Shown here: one piece after another, positions 20,747 to 29,187 of the stretch
How the letters are laid out: each line of letters opens with the position of its first letter
Numbering within the stretch: the first letter of the stretch is position 1
Origin: VRUE01 sp963774555
GTDB lineage: Bacteria; Actinomycetota; Thermoleophilia; Solirubrobacterales; 70-9
Reading direction: 5' to 3'
NCBI GenBank assembly: GCA_963774555.1
Contig: CAVZFL010000002.1
Span: 1 to 64,000, forward strand
Length of the DNA stretch: 64,000 nt
The notes under the pieces: generated by a model
Told to the model about the DNA's origin: nothing
What the model saw: only the letters and a program-made list of their open reading frames with translations
The model's database searches: none
Position numbers and translations under genes: made by a program

Positions 20747-20834
20747 CTTAACGGCTCGGCCACAGGATCTTCACGGCCCGGCCACAAGGCCGATACCCGA
20801 TCGTCACCCGCGCTCAACGCCATCGCCACATCGG
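20747..20834 (+). promoter_or_regulatory. Eight 11-nt direct repeats, PHO-box-like array upstream of phoX-like gene
   Basis: Eight contiguous 11-nt units start at 20747, 20758, 20769, 20780, 20791, 20802, 20813 and 20824. All eight have A-C at unit positions 5-6. The best units, CTTCACGGCCC, GGCCACAAGGC and CGTCACCCGCG, resemble the 11-nt direct repeat units (GTTCACC-like) bound by PhoP in Streptomyces. The array ends 75 bp before the ATG of a PhoX-like phosphatase, the classic target of phosphate control. PhoP binding is inferred. Confidence 0.6.
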
Positions 20835-20909
20835 TGCAGTTGGCCGCTCCTAGGTTGGCCGGGAGGGCTCGAGGCAGAGCCGCAACCTTCCCCAAAAGGA
20901 GATCCACAG

Positions 20910-22526
20910 ATGCTGAGAAGCACCAAGGTGGTATCGCTCCTGGCCGGCTGCACGCTGGCCATCGGCGCCGCGTTCGTCGCGCCCGCCGGAGCGTCACCTT
21001 TCCCCAGTCCCTTCCTGACCGGCGTTCCCTCGGCCAACACCAGGTCGGCGGGCTACGCACCGGCCAGCGTTCTCTCTCCGCAGCTGGAGCAGGTCGTGGT
21101 CGCTCGCGGCTCCAATCGGCTCGAGAACCCCTCGGCACTGACCTCCTACTACGGCTACGACAACGACCTCCTCAACCCGGCCGGCCAGCCTCAGATGCTG
21201 CCGATTCCCAGCAAACTGAGCGAGGCGCACAAGACCGAGCCGGACAAGAACACCTATCTCGTCTTCCCCGACAGCCTCACGGGCGCCGATCCCAGCTACG
21301 ACTACGGCACCCACTTCCTCTTCCAGGGCCACGAGGGAGGCGCCGGGGGTGCGAGCTACATCACCCGCGTCAACCTCGACGCCGACGCCGCCCACAGGAT
21401 CACCCTGCTGGCGACGCAGGACGCCTTCGGCAGTTCGCTGGCGACCATCGACGGCATCACCTGGGACCCGTGGGCCAAGCGCCTGCTGCTGACCACCGAG
21501 AACGCCGGCGCGCCGACCTACGCGGCGACTCCGGGCTATCCCTCACAGGTGCTCGACGTCTCCGGCGCGCTTGGCCGCGGCGGCTACGAGGGCATCCAGG
21601 ACGACTCGGACGGCAACCTCTGGATCTGCGAGGACATCGGCGGCTCGAGCAAGCCCGGGACCAAGGCAAAGCAGCCGAACAGCTACATCTTCCGCTACGT
21701 GCCCAAAAACCCCGGGGATCTGCAGCACGGCAAGCTGCAGGCGCTCCAGGTGCTGAACGGCGCGGGCGAACCGATCACCTTCGCCAGCCAGGAAGCGATC
21801 AACAGCCCCGACCAGGTCGCCCTGCACACCTACGGCAAATCGCTCAAAACGCGCTGGATCACGGTTCACGACACGGCGACGGAAGGCAACGCCCCGTTCA
21901 TCGCCGGCCCGCTGGCCAAGGCCACGAAAGCGACCCCGTTCAAGCGGCCCGAGAACGGCGCCTTCCAGCCGGGCTCCGATTTCACGAAGTTCTTCTTCGA
22001 CGAGACCGGTGACACGAACAAGGAAAGCGTCGAGAACGCCAGCGCCGGCGGCTGGGGGTCGATCTTCCAGCTCTCCCAGAGCTCGCCCAGCGCCAACACC
22101 GGCAGCATCAAGGTGTTCTACAACGGCGACGAAGCGCACGCCGGGATCGACAACGTGACCTTCCTCTCGCGCAACTCGATCAGCTTCGGCGAAGACTCGG
22201 GCGACACCCTGCACGGGCAGCGCAATGGCCTCGACTCGGCCTTTGTCTGGCAGGTTGGGACCGACTACTCCGACCCGAAAAACCAGCCGGTGCGCTGGCT
22301 GGCCGAGGGCCGCGACCCCTCCGCCACGCTCGACGCCGACAACGGCGGCTTCGGCGTCAACGAGGGCGACAACGAGATCACCGGGCTGCTCGTCTCCGAC
22401 GGAGACAGGGGTGTGCACGGGGTGCTCGGCGAGAAGCTGCCGGATCTGAGCAGCCGCAGGTGGCGGTGGTTCTACACGCAGCAGCATGGGGACAACCGGA
22501 CCTATGAGGTGCGCTTGGACAGGTAA
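20910..22526 (+). CDS. Secreted PhoX / DUF839-like protein
   Basis: The 538-aa protein begins with a Sec-type signal peptide (MLRSTKVVSLLAGCTLAIGA... APAGASP). The mature part looks like a PhoX-type beta-propeller: GITWDPWAKRLLLTTENAGA, GYEGIQDDSDGNLWICEDIG and LHGQRNGLDSAFVWQV. PhoX enzymes are Ca/Fe alkaline phosphatases that release phosphate outside the cell. The RBS AAGGAG lies 8 nt before the ATG. The upstream PHO-like array supports induction by phosphate limitation. I cannot confirm all PhoX metal ligands by eye, so a non-phosphatase DUF839 protein remains possible. Confidence 0.7.
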   Translation: MLRSTKVVSLLAGCTLAIGAAFVAPAGASPFPSPFLTGVPSANTRSAGYAPASVLSPQLEQVVVARGSNRLENPSALTSYYGYDNDLLNPAGQPQMLPIPSKLSEAHKTEPDKNTYLVFPDSLTGADPSYDYGTHFLFQGHEGGAGGASYITRVNLDADAAHRITLLATQDAFGSSLATIDGITWDPWAKRLLLTTENAGAPTYAATPGYPSQVLDVSGALGRGGYEGIQDDSDGNLWICEDIGGSSKPGTKAKQPNSYIFRYVPKNPGDLQHGKLQALQVLNGAGEPITFASQEAINSPDQVALHTYGKSLKTRWITVHDTATEGNAPFIAGPLAKATKATPFKRPENGAFQPGSDFTKFFFDETGDTNKESVENASAGGWGSIFQLSQSSPSANTGSIKVFYNGDEAHAGIDNVTFLSRNSISFGEDSGDTLHGQRNGLDSAFVWQVGTDYSDPKNQPVRWLAEGRDPSATLDADNGGFGVNEGDNEITGLLVSDGDRGVHGVLGEKLPDLSSRRWRWFYTQQHGDNRTYEVRLDR

Positions 22527-22539
22527 ACCTCAGGCGGTG

Positions 22540-22661
22540 AGGACCCGGTCGGGCCCCTCTCCCGCTCGCTGGCTTTTTCGCCTTGGACTCGGCGGTACTC
22601 GCTGAGTGGTCTGTGCGAAAAAGATGACGCCGCGCGCGGGAGAGGGGCCCGACCGGGTCCT
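22540..22661. repeat. 122-nt compound palindrome between phoX-like gene and proC
   Basis: The outer arms 22540-22565 and 22636-22661 are a perfect 26-bp inverted repeat. An inner pair, CTTTTTCGC (22573-22581) with GCGAAAAAG (22615-22623), continues the helix, and the centre holds an imperfect ACTCGGCG/CGCTGAGT dyad. The element fills the gap between the two genes and ends 25 nt before the proC start. Confidence 0.75.
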
Positions 22662-22686
22662 GCAAGGCGCGGTTAGTCTGCCAACC

Positions 22687-23427
22687 ATGATTGTTGGCTT
22701 TTGTGGGTCTGGGAGCATGGCGGCGGCTATGGCGCGGGGGTTGGCCGGGCAGGTTGACGGGATGCTGTTTACGGACTCGGGGTCGGGGCGGGCCGGGGGG
22801 CTTGCGGCCGAGGTGGGGGGGGAGGCGCTTGGTTCGAATCTGGAGCTGGCTGAGCGGGCTGATGTGGTTGTGCTGGCGGTGAAGCCGGGGCGGCTCGATG
22901 AGGTGGCGGCGGACCTCCGGGGGGCGAAGGTGGTCGTTTCTTTGCTCGGGGCCACGTCGTTGGAGCTGGTCCGAGCGGTCTTCCCTGATGCCGAGGTGGT
23001 GCGGGTGATGCCGAACGTGGGGGTTGAGGTTCGCAAGGGGGTGCTCTGCGTGGCCGGGGAGGCCGATGTGGAGGTGAGGGCGATGCTGGAGGGGCTTGGG
23101 CATGTGGTCGAGCTGGCAGATGAGCAGTTCGATGCGGCCACGGCGGTGATGGGGTGCGCGCCGGCGTATCTGGCTCTGGCGGTTGAGGCGATCGCCGATG
23201 CGGGGGCCGCCGACGGGCTCGATTCCGGGCTGGCCCGGGAGCTTGTGGTGGAGACTGCAGTGGGGACGGCGGAGCTGTTGCGGCTGCGGCACCCGGCCGA
23301 CGTGCGCAAGGCGGTGGCCTCGCCCGGGGGGAGCACCGAGGCGGGGCTGGAGGCGCTGGATCGCGAGGGGGCGCGGCAGGCCTTCGAGGCGGCGGTGCGG
23401 GCCTCGCTGGAACGGATGCGGGGATGA
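22687..23427 (+). CDS. proC: Pyrroline-5-carboxylate reductase
   Basis: ProC reduces P5C to proline with NAD(P)H. The 246-aa protein has an N-terminal Rossmann motif (IVGFCGSGSMAAAMARGL), VVLAVKPGRLDEVA, VVRVMPNVGVEVRKGV and the C-terminal dimer/active-site region (GCAPAYLALAVEAIADAGAA, VASPGGSTEAGLEAL). The ATG at 22687 is where homology begins. The last codons overlap yggT by 4 nt. Confidence 0.92.
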   Translation: MIVGFCGSGSMAAAMARGLAGQVDGMLFTDSGSGRAGGLAAEVGGEALGSNLELAERADVVVLAVKPGRLDEVAADLRGAKVVVSLLGATSLELVRAVFPDAEVVRVMPNVGVEVRKGVLCVAGEADVEVRAMLEGLGHVVELADEQFDAATAVMGCAPAYLALAVEAIADAGAADGLDSGLARELVVETAVGTAELLRLRHPADVRKAVASPGGSTEAGLEALDREGARQAFEAAVRASLERMRG

Positions 23428-23729
23428 GCGCGCTCTTCGCCGTAACCCGAGCTGACGTCGCTGACTACGTCGGCGCGCTCTTTCTCGTCTACGTCATCCT
23501 AATCCTGCTCAACGTGCTGATCTCCTGGGTCCCGCGCATGCCCTACAACCGGGCGCTGCGGGCGACGCTCGACTTCATCAAAGAGACCACCGACCCCTAC
23601 CTCGGCTTCTTCCGGCGCTTCCTGCCGCCGCTCGGCGGCGGTGGCTTTGCCCTCGACCTCAGTCCGATGATCGGCGTGATCCTGCTCCTCGTCGTGCGGG
23701 CGATCGTCGTCGGCCTGATCGAAGGGTGA
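23424..23729 (+). CDS. YggT family membrane protein
   Basis: A 101-aa protein with two hydrophobic segments, VADYVGALFLVYVILILLNV and MIGVILLLVVRAIVVGLI, around the conserved LISWVPRMPYN ... TDPYLGFFRRFLPPLGG. YggT proteins are small inner-membrane proteins often found in division or osmoprotection clusters; the biochemical role is not settled. It overlaps proC (ATGA) and precedes lspA by 4 nt. Confidence 0.88.
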   Translation: MSALFAVTRADVADYVGALFLVYVILILLNVLISWVPRMPYNRALRATLDFIKETTDPYLGFFRRFLPPLGGGGFALDLSPMIGVILLLVVRAIVVGLIEG

Positions 23730-23733
23730 GGCG

Positions 23734-24201
23734 GTGAGCGGGGGCGGCGCCGGCGAGCGCGCCTGGCGCCTGGCCGGCGCCCTCTGCGGAATCGTCGTGG
23801 TCCTCGACCAGGCGGCCAAGGCGGCGATCGAAGCGCACCTGGTTCCAGGCCAGGAAGTCGACGTGCTCGGTCCCCTTGGCCTCACCCTCTCGCACAACAG
23901 CGGCGTCGCCTTCGGCCTCGCCAGCGGCGGCGGCACGCGCCTGATCGTGCTCACCGTCGTCGCCCTGCTCGTAGTCGGCTACGTCTTCGCCCGCAACCCG
24001 ACCCGGCCGGGTATGTGGGTCGCTGCCGGGCTGCTCGCCGGCGGCGCCCTGGGCAACCTCGCCGACCGAATCCGCGCCGAGGCGGTCACCGACTACATCC
24101 AGGTCGGCAGCTGGCCAGCCTTCAACCTCGCCGACGTCGCCGTAACCCTCGGCGTCCTCCTCCTGGCCTTTTCCTACCTCAACGAGGGACGCAGCCAATG
24201 A
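23734..24201 (+). CDS. lspA: Lipoprotein signal peptidase (signal peptidase II)
   Basis: LspA cleaves the signal peptide of diacylglyceryl-modified prolipoproteins in the membrane. The 155-aa protein has four hydrophobic segments and both catalytic Asp motifs: GGALGNLADRI and FNLADVAVTLG. Conserved N-terminal VLDQAAKAAI and LTLSHNSGVAFGL are present. The GTG start at 23734 sits 4 nt after yggT. The downstream rluD partner is the usual order. Confidence 0.95.
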   Translation: MSGGGAGERAWRLAGALCGIVVVLDQAAKAAIEAHLVPGQEVDVLGPLGLTLSHNSGVAFGLASGGGTRLIVLTVVALLVVGYVFARNPTRPGMWVAAGLLAGGALGNLADRIRAEAVTDYIQVGSWPAFNLADVAVTLGVLLLAFSYLNEGRSQ

Positions 24202-24203
24202 GC

Positions 24204-24250
24204 TTCCGGTGCGCCTTTTCCCCCAGATGCGTCGAAAAGGCGCACCGGAA
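24204..24250. repeat. 17-bp inverted repeat between lspA and rluD
   Basis: Arms 24204-24220 and 24234-24250 (TTCCGGTGCGCCTTTTC / GAAAAGGCGCACCGGAA) are perfect with a 13-nt loop. It begins 2 nt after the lspA stop and ends 6 nt before the rluD ATG, so the hairpin would cover the rluD ribosome binding region. Confidence 0.75.
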
Positions 24251-24256
24251 CGGGGG

Positions 24257-24940
24257 ATGACCGTGAGCGGGGAGCTGCGGGTGGTTTATGTCGACGAGGC
24301 GTTGGCCGTAGTCGACAAGCCAGCCGGGTTGGTCGTGCATCCGGCGCCTTCGCATCGGGGGCCGACTTTGGTCGACGAGCTTGGCGAGCTGCTTGGCGGC
24401 GGCGCCGACCCGGAGCGGCCGGGGATCGTCCACCGGCTCGACAAGGGGACCAGCGGCCTGCTCGTCGTCGCCCGCACCGACGAGGCCCACGCGGCGCTGC
24501 AGGCACAGGTCCAGCGCCGCGAGGTCGAGCGCGTCTACCTGGCCCTGGCCAAGGGCCGTCTCGCCTCGCGCACCGGCACGATCGACGCGCCGATCGGCCG
24601 CTCCTCCCGCCAGCGCCACCGCATGGCCGTCTCCGGCGCCGCCCAGCGCCAGGCCCGCACCCACTTCACCGTGCTCGAGCTGCTTCGCGCCGAGACCTAC
24701 CTCGAGGCCCGCCTGGAGACCGGCCGCACCCACCAAATCCGCGCCCACTTCGCCGCAATCGGGCACCCACTGGTCGGTGACCCCACCTACGGCGGCGAGC
24801 GCAAGTACCGCCTCGAGCGCCAGTTCCTCCACGCCCACCGGCTCGCCTTCGACCACCCGCTCAGCGGCGAGCGGCTCGGCTTCAACTCCGAGCTTCCTTT
24901 CGACCTGACCGAGGCCCTGGAGTCCGCTCGATCCATATGA
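24257..24940 (+). CDS. rluD: 23S rRNA pseudouridine synthase, RluD family
   Basis: RluA/RluD-type enzymes isomerise uridines; RluD modifies helix 69 U1911, U1915 and U1917. The 227-aa protein has the catalytic Asp in HRLDKGTSGLLVVART, then VERVYLALAKG, GRTHQIRAHFAAIGHPLVGD and YGGERK. It lacks the N-terminal S4 domain seen in many homologues; the open frame upstream of 24257 is just the inverted repeat. If it is the RluD orthologue its target helix is the one split by the intron in this genome, which could make modification depend on splicing. Confidence 0.85.
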   Translation: MTVSGELRVVYVDEALAVVDKPAGLVVHPAPSHRGPTLVDELGELLGGGADPERPGIVHRLDKGTSGLLVVARTDEAHAALQAQVQRREVERVYLALAKGRLASRTGTIDAPIGRSSRQRHRMAVSGAAQRQARTHFTVLELLRAETYLEARLETGRTHQIRAHFAAIGHPLVGDPTYGGERKYRLERQFLHAHRLAFDHPLSGERLGFNSELPFDLTEALESARSI

Positions 24941-25485
24941 GTGCCGAGTCGATTCGCATCGCGCTTGCGACCGTGATCGCCGCTGTCTTCATTGCTGTTC
25001 TCGCCACCAAGCTGGTTGCTGGAGGGGGGTCCTCCAGCGAGCGACCGGACGACGCGAGGAGCGCCGTGGTGCTCTCGGAAGCCGAACTGTTGGAGCGCGC
25101 CGCCACCCTTGAACACTCGGCCTACTGGCTCGGCGCGCGTCCGGGTATCGACAGCTACGAACTGGAAACGACCGCCGACGGGAGCATCTACATTCGCTAT
25201 CTCGACGGTGAGAGCACCGTCGGCGACTCTCCCGCCGACGCCCTCACGGTCGCCACCTATCCGCTCGCCGACGCCCGCGGGGCCCTGGAGCGAGCGGCGA
25301 GAACGTCGACGGAGGGGCAGACGCTCTCCCCGCATCGCGGCTTCCTCACGCTGAGCGGGGGTGGGACGCACAATGCGTACGTCGTCTTCGACGACCAACC
25401 GGAACTGCAGATCGAGATCTACTCGCCGCGGACCGGCGAGGGGGCGAAGCTGGCCGCCTCGGGCGCGCCCAGGGAATTGCCCTGA
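24937..25485 (+). CDS. Membrane-anchored protein of unknown function
   Basis: A 182-aa protein with an N-terminal hydrophobic anchor (IRIALATVIAAVFIAVLATKLVAGG) and a soluble outer domain with no recognised motif (YWLGARPGIDSYELETTADGSIYIRYL). It overlaps rluD and the following membrane glycosyltransferase-like gene by a few nt, so the two are probably co-expressed. I do not recognise the family. Confidence 0.7.
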   Translation: MSAESIRIALATVIAAVFIAVLATKLVAGGGSSSERPDDARSAVVLSEAELLERAATLEHSAYWLGARPGIDSYELETTADGSIYIRYLDGESTVGDSPADALTVATYPLADARGALERAARTSTEGQTLSPHRGFLTLSGGGTHNAYVVFDDQPELQIEIYSPRTGEGAKLAASGAPRELP

Positions 25486-27377
25486 TGCCCCGCGATGCCT
25501 CGGCTCCACGCTTGACGGCGTCGATTGCCTGCCTTGCCTTGGTCGTCGGCTCGCTCGGGCCCTGGCGGACCTCGCTCTCCCACGCTCATTCCGGCATCGA
25601 GGGCGGCGGCCTCGGCACCCTCGTCATCGCGGTCATGGCGGCTCTGCTCCTAATTCCGCGAAGGCGGTGCCTTTCAGTCGTCATCGGGCTCGGCCTGGTC
25701 TGCACCGCGATTGCCGCCTTCAACGTCCTCGACGTGGCTCACTCGACCCGGGAAGCGATCGGAGCCAACGCCGCCTCGGTCGAAGCGGGCTGGGGTCTGC
25801 TGCTGGCGCTGGTGGCATCGCTTGCCCTCACCGTCAGCGCTTGCCTCTTCCGCAACGAGCTGGCGAACCCCGCCGAACGGACGCAGACCAGGCTGGAGTT
25901 GGCTCCCGCCCGTTGGGCCCGAGCAAACCCCGCCGTCTTCGGCCTGGCGGCGCTGCTTGGCATCGGGGCCATCTTGCGGATCTGGCTCTCCCTCGCCTGG
26001 AGTCCGGCCATCACCGGTTACTCGGACTCCGGGATCTACTTCCAGGGCGCGGTGGAATCGCTCTGGAGCGATCCGATCAGGATGGCCGGCTACTCGATGT
26101 TCCTGCGCGGCATCCACGCGCTCGTCCCCCATCTGCTGGCGGTGGTGGCGCTCCAGCACGCAATGGGGCTTGTCGCGGCGGTCCTCTACTTCCTCGCCGT
26201 CAGACGCTGCGGCGGCCCCCGCTGGCTGGGCCTGATCCCGGCCGCGATCGTCGCGCTCGGCGGCGACGAGCTCCTGCTCGAGCACGCCGCCCTCAGCGAT
26301 GCGCTCTTCGTGTTCCTGATCGCCGCCACCCTCTACTGCACGATCCACGCCGCCGAGGATTGCGCCTGGTGGGCCGCCCTGGCCGGCCTTTTCGCCGGCC
26401 TCGCGGTCTGGGATCGCACGGTTGGCCTGGGACTGGTGGCGATCGTCTGTCTCTGGCTGGTGTTCAGCTACGGGCGCCCGGATCGCCGCACGCTCGCGGC
26501 CGGGGGCCTGGCGCTCGTCGCCGCCCTCGGCACGATCGGGGCCTACGCCGGCTGGCGCGCCGCAGCGACGGATCAGCCGGGCACGCTCACCTCGAACAAC
26601 GCCTGGAACCTCTACGGGCGGGTGGCGCCGTGGGCCGACTGCACTAAGTTCACGCCACCGCCGGGCACCGAGGGGCTCTGTGAGGCAACGCCGGTCTCCA
26701 AGCGCGGCGAACGCTCGGGCGAGGAATACATCTACGGACCCTCCCTGCCCGGCCAACGCCTGTACGGCCCTCCCTACCTGATCTCCGCCGACCCTCAGGC
26801 GATGGAACGGATGCAGGAATGGTCGGAGGCGGCGATCCGCGGCCAGCCGCTGGACTACCTCGCTGCCGTCTGGCGGGACACCGTGCGGCTGTTCAGCCCG
26901 AACGCGCCTTCCCACGGCGATCTCTCGGCCGACGAGCTGATCGCCTACATGCTCTACGGGCCCGACCGCCACAGCGGTGGGAACGAATTCGTCGAATACT
27001 GGCAATCGCGGCTCTACCCCCACGATCCCGCCGCGCACCATGGCGACATCGGTCCGTTCAAGGTCTGGGAGGCGGCGACTCGCGTGGTCAACCTGTGGAT
27101 GGGGGTCCTGCTGGTGCTCTGCCTCATCGCTCCCTGGGCCCTCAGCGGCGGCGCCAGGGCGGGAGCGATCCTCTTCGGCCTCACCGCCCTCGTCCTGCTC
27201 TTCTTCCCGATCCTCTCCAAGGGATACGACTATCGCTTCGCGATGCCGGCATATGCGCCGCTCCTCGCCGCCGGCGCGCTCTCCGGCTGGGGCCTCGCGG
27301 TCAAGCTCGGTGCGAAAGTCCCTACAATCCATCGGCTCGGAAACCGACCCCCGTCGGTGTCCCGAACCGGATCCTGA
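25485..27377 (+). CDS. Polytopic membrane protein, GT-C glycosyltransferase-like
   Basis: A 630-aa protein with about ten to twelve hydrophobic segments and a large outer loop at about residues 360-520 rich in Trp, Tyr and Pro. An acidic pair after the first long loop (ITGYSDSGIYFQGAVE) and the overall layout resemble lipid-sugar-dependent GT-C enzymes such as the GT39/ArnT-like group. The exact substrate cannot be inferred. The ATG at 25485 overlaps the stop of the preceding gene. Confidence 0.6.
   Translation: MPRDASAPRLTASIACLALVVGSLGPWRTSLSHAHSGIEGGGLGTLVIAVMAALLLIPRRRCLSVVIGLGLVCTAIAAFNVLDVAHSTREAIGANAASVEAGWGLLLALVASLALTVSACLFRNELANPAERTQTRLELAPARWARANPAVFGLAALLGIGAILRIWLSLAWSPAITGYSDSGIYFQGAVESLWSDPIRMAGYSMFLRGIHALVPHLLAVVALQHAMGLVAAVLYFLAVRRCGGPRWLGLIPAAIVALGGDELLLEHAALSDALFVFLIAATLYCTIHAAEDCAWWAALAGLFAGLAVWDRTVGLGLVAIVCLWLVFSYGRPDRRTLAAGGLALVAALGTIGAYAGWRAAATDQPGTLTSNNAWNLYGRVAPWADCTKFTPPPGTEGLCEATPVSKRGERSGEEYIYGPSLPGQRLYGPPYLISADPQAMERMQEWSEAAIRGQPLDYLAAVWRDTVRLFSPNAPSHGDLSADELIAYMLYGPDRHSGGNEFVEYWQSRLYPHDPAAHHGDIGPFKVWEAATRVVNLWMGVLLVLCLIAPWALSGGARAGAILFGLTALVLLFFPILSKGYDYRFAMPAYAPLLAAGALSGWGLAVKLGAKVPTIHRLGNRPPSVSRTGS
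27300..27328 (+). promoter_or_regulatory. Possible promoter for rpsB-tsf
   Basis: TACAAT at 27323-27328 matches five of six -10 bases, within the 3' end of the preceding gene and about 117 bp before the rpsB start. The -35 region is weak. Included because a highly expressed ribosomal gene needs its own promoter here. Confidence 0.25.
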
Positions 27378-27444
27378 CCGGCATACGCCGGGTCCCGGTT
27401 GGGGCGGCGGGGAAATGCATCTCACAACCAAGGAGCTTCACCCC

Positions 27445-28575
27445 ATGCCAGAGGCAGGCCTCAAAGAGCTGCTGGAGGCCGGAGTCCACTTCGGCCACCA
27501 GACCCGTCGCTGGAACCCGAACATGCGCCGCTACATCTTCGGCGAGCTGGACGGGATCCACATCATCGACCTGGTCCAGACCGAGGCGCTGCTGGAGAAC
27601 GCGCGCCGCTTCGCCGGCGAGCTCGCCAGCGGCGGCGGCACGGTGCTCTTCGTCGGCACCAAGAAGCAGGCCCGCGGCCCGGTCGAAGAGTGGGCCGACC
27701 GCTGCAAGATGCCCTACGTCAACCAGCGCTGGCTGGGTGGCCTCTTGACCAACTTCAACACGATGTCGGCGCGGATCGCGCGCCTGCACGAGCTCACCGG
27801 GTGGCGCGACGAGGGCAAGCTCGAGCTGCTGCCGACCAAGGAGCGGATGGGGATGCTGGCCGAACTCGCCAAGCTCGAGTTCAACCTCGGCGGCGTGCGC
27901 GACATGGAGCGCCTGCCCGACGCGGTCTTCGTCACCGACCTCAAAACCGAGGAGATCGCGGTGCGCGAGGCGGCTCGCCTGCGGATCCCGATCATCGCCC
28001 TGGTCGACACCAACTGCGACCCGACCCCGATCGACTACGTGATCCCCGGCAACGACGACGCGATCCGCTCCTGCCAGCTGGTGATCGGGACGATCGGCAG
28101 CGCGATCGACGAGGGCTCCAGCGCCTGGCGGGTGCAGGAGGAGAAGCGCATCGCGGTCGAAATGGAACGGCGCAAAGTGGAGGAAGAAGAGCGCAAGAAG
28201 CGCGAGGAGGAAGAGAAGGAGCGGGTCGCCGCCGAGGAAGCGGCGAAGAAGGCCGCGGCTGAAGCGGAGGCCGCGAAGCAGGCGGAGGCGGCTCAGGCTC
28301 AGGCCAAGGCCCCAACGGCACCGGCAGCTCCGGCTCAGGGACAGGCCGCACCGGCTGCGGGTCCTGTCGCCGCAGGGGACCCACCACCCCCTGCGGTCGC
28401 TAAAGCGTCCTCGGGGGCGGTCCCCCCTGCGACGCCACCCGCAGAGGGGCCGCCTAAAACCGAGGCGCCGGCCGTAGAGGAGAAAGCTCCGACGGCCGAG
28501 AAAGCGCCGGCGGAGGAGGAGAAAGCTCCCGAGGCCGAGCCCGCTGCCGAGGGGAAAGCTGAGGAGGGGAAATGA
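27445..28575 (+). CDS. rpsB: 30S ribosomal protein S2 with long C-terminal extension
   Basis: S2 binds the 30S neck. The core (about residues 1-235) shows LLEAGVHFGHQTRRWNPNM, GTVLFVGTKKQAR, YVNQRWLGGLLTNF, LPDAVFVTDLKTEEIAVREA, LVDTNCDPTPIDYVIPGNDD and SCQLVIGTIGSAI. A further ~140 residues follow: a charged, probably helical stretch (EEERKKREEEEKER) and then an Ala/Pro/Glu-rich tail. Start ATG 27445 has RBS AAGGAG 8-9 nt upstream. The stop overlaps tsf by 4 nt. Confidence 0.95.
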   Translation: MPEAGLKELLEAGVHFGHQTRRWNPNMRRYIFGELDGIHIIDLVQTEALLENARRFAGELASGGGTVLFVGTKKQARGPVEEWADRCKMPYVNQRWLGGLLTNFNTMSARIARLHELTGWRDEGKLELLPTKERMGMLAELAKLEFNLGGVRDMERLPDAVFVTDLKTEEIAVREAARLRIPIIALVDTNCDPTPIDYVIPGNDDAIRSCQLVIGTIGSAIDEGSSAWRVQEEKRIAVEMERRKVEEEERKKREEEEKERVAAEEAAKKAAAEAEAAKQAEAAQAQAKAPTAPAAPAQGQAAPAAGPVAAGDPPPPAVAKASSGAVPPATPPAEGPPKTEAPAVEEKAPTAEKAPAEEEKAPEAEPAAEGKAEEGK

Positions 28576-29174
28576 GCGTTACTGCGGCCGATGTGAAGGC
28601 TTTGAGGGACAGGACCGGGGCGGCGATGATGGATTGCAAGGCGGCGCTGACCGAGGCCGACGGGGATGCAGATCGGGCGGTCGAGATCCTGCGGGTCAAG
28701 GGCCAGGCGTCAGCGGCAAAGCGGGAAGGGCGGGGGACTGACGAGGGGGTCGTCGCCTCCTATATCCACGCCAACGACAAGGTCGGGGCGATGGTGGAAG
28801 TGCAGTGCGAGACCGATTTCGTCGCCCGCAACGAGGACTTCAAGGCGTTCGCCTACGAGGTCGCCCTGCACATCGCCGCCACCGCTCCCCAGTACGTGAC
28901 GATCGAGGAGATCCCCGAGGCCGAGCGCGAGGCCGAGAAGCGGGTCTTCGAGGAGAAGGCGCGCGAGGACGGCAAGCCCGACAACGTGGTCGAGAAGATC
29001 GTCGAGGGACAGCTGGCCAAGTGGGCGAAGGAAGTCGCCCTGCTCGACCAGTCCCACGTCAACACCGAGAAGCACGACTCGAAGTCGATCGAGGAGCTGC
29101 GCCAGGAGATGGCGGCCAAGACCGGCGAGAACATCCGCATCGCCCGCTTCGCCTACTTCCGCGTCGGCGAATAG
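28572..29174 (+). CDS. tsf: Elongation factor Ts, short form
   Basis: EF-Ts is the nucleotide exchange factor for EF-Tu. The 200-aa short form has the N-terminal UBA-like domain (VKALRDRTGAAMMDCKAALTEA), the exchange core (VQCETDFVARNEDFKAFAYEVALHIAA) and an ending NIRIARFAYFRVGE. It lacks the second half of the core found in E. coli EF-Ts, as in several Gram-positive and thermophilic species. ATG overlaps the rpsB stop. Confidence 0.95.
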   Translation: MSVTAADVKALRDRTGAAMMDCKAALTEADGDADRAVEILRVKGQASAAKREGRGTDEGVVASYIHANDKVGAMVEVQCETDFVARNEDFKAFAYEVALHIAATAPQYVTIEEIPEAEREAEKRVFEEKAREDGKPDNVVEKIVEGQLAKWAKEVALLDQSHVNTEKHDSKSIEELRQEMAAKTGENIRIARFAYFRVGE

Positions 29175-29187
29175 GCTCGCGGGCTTA

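Noticed and set aside
20747..20834. The 11-nt repeats as a CRISPR or tandem coding repeat
   Set aside because: Units are contiguous, degenerate and non-coding, with no spacers; PHO-box-like regulation fits better.
22836..22846. GGTTCGAATCT, a tRNA T-loop-like string
   Set aside because: It lies inside proC in the coding frame, and no cloverleaf can be drawn around it.
25674..27431. 585-codon open frame antisense to the GT-C-like protein
   Set aside because: Mirrors codon bias of the sense gene and has no recognisable domain; the sense frame has a consistent membrane topology.
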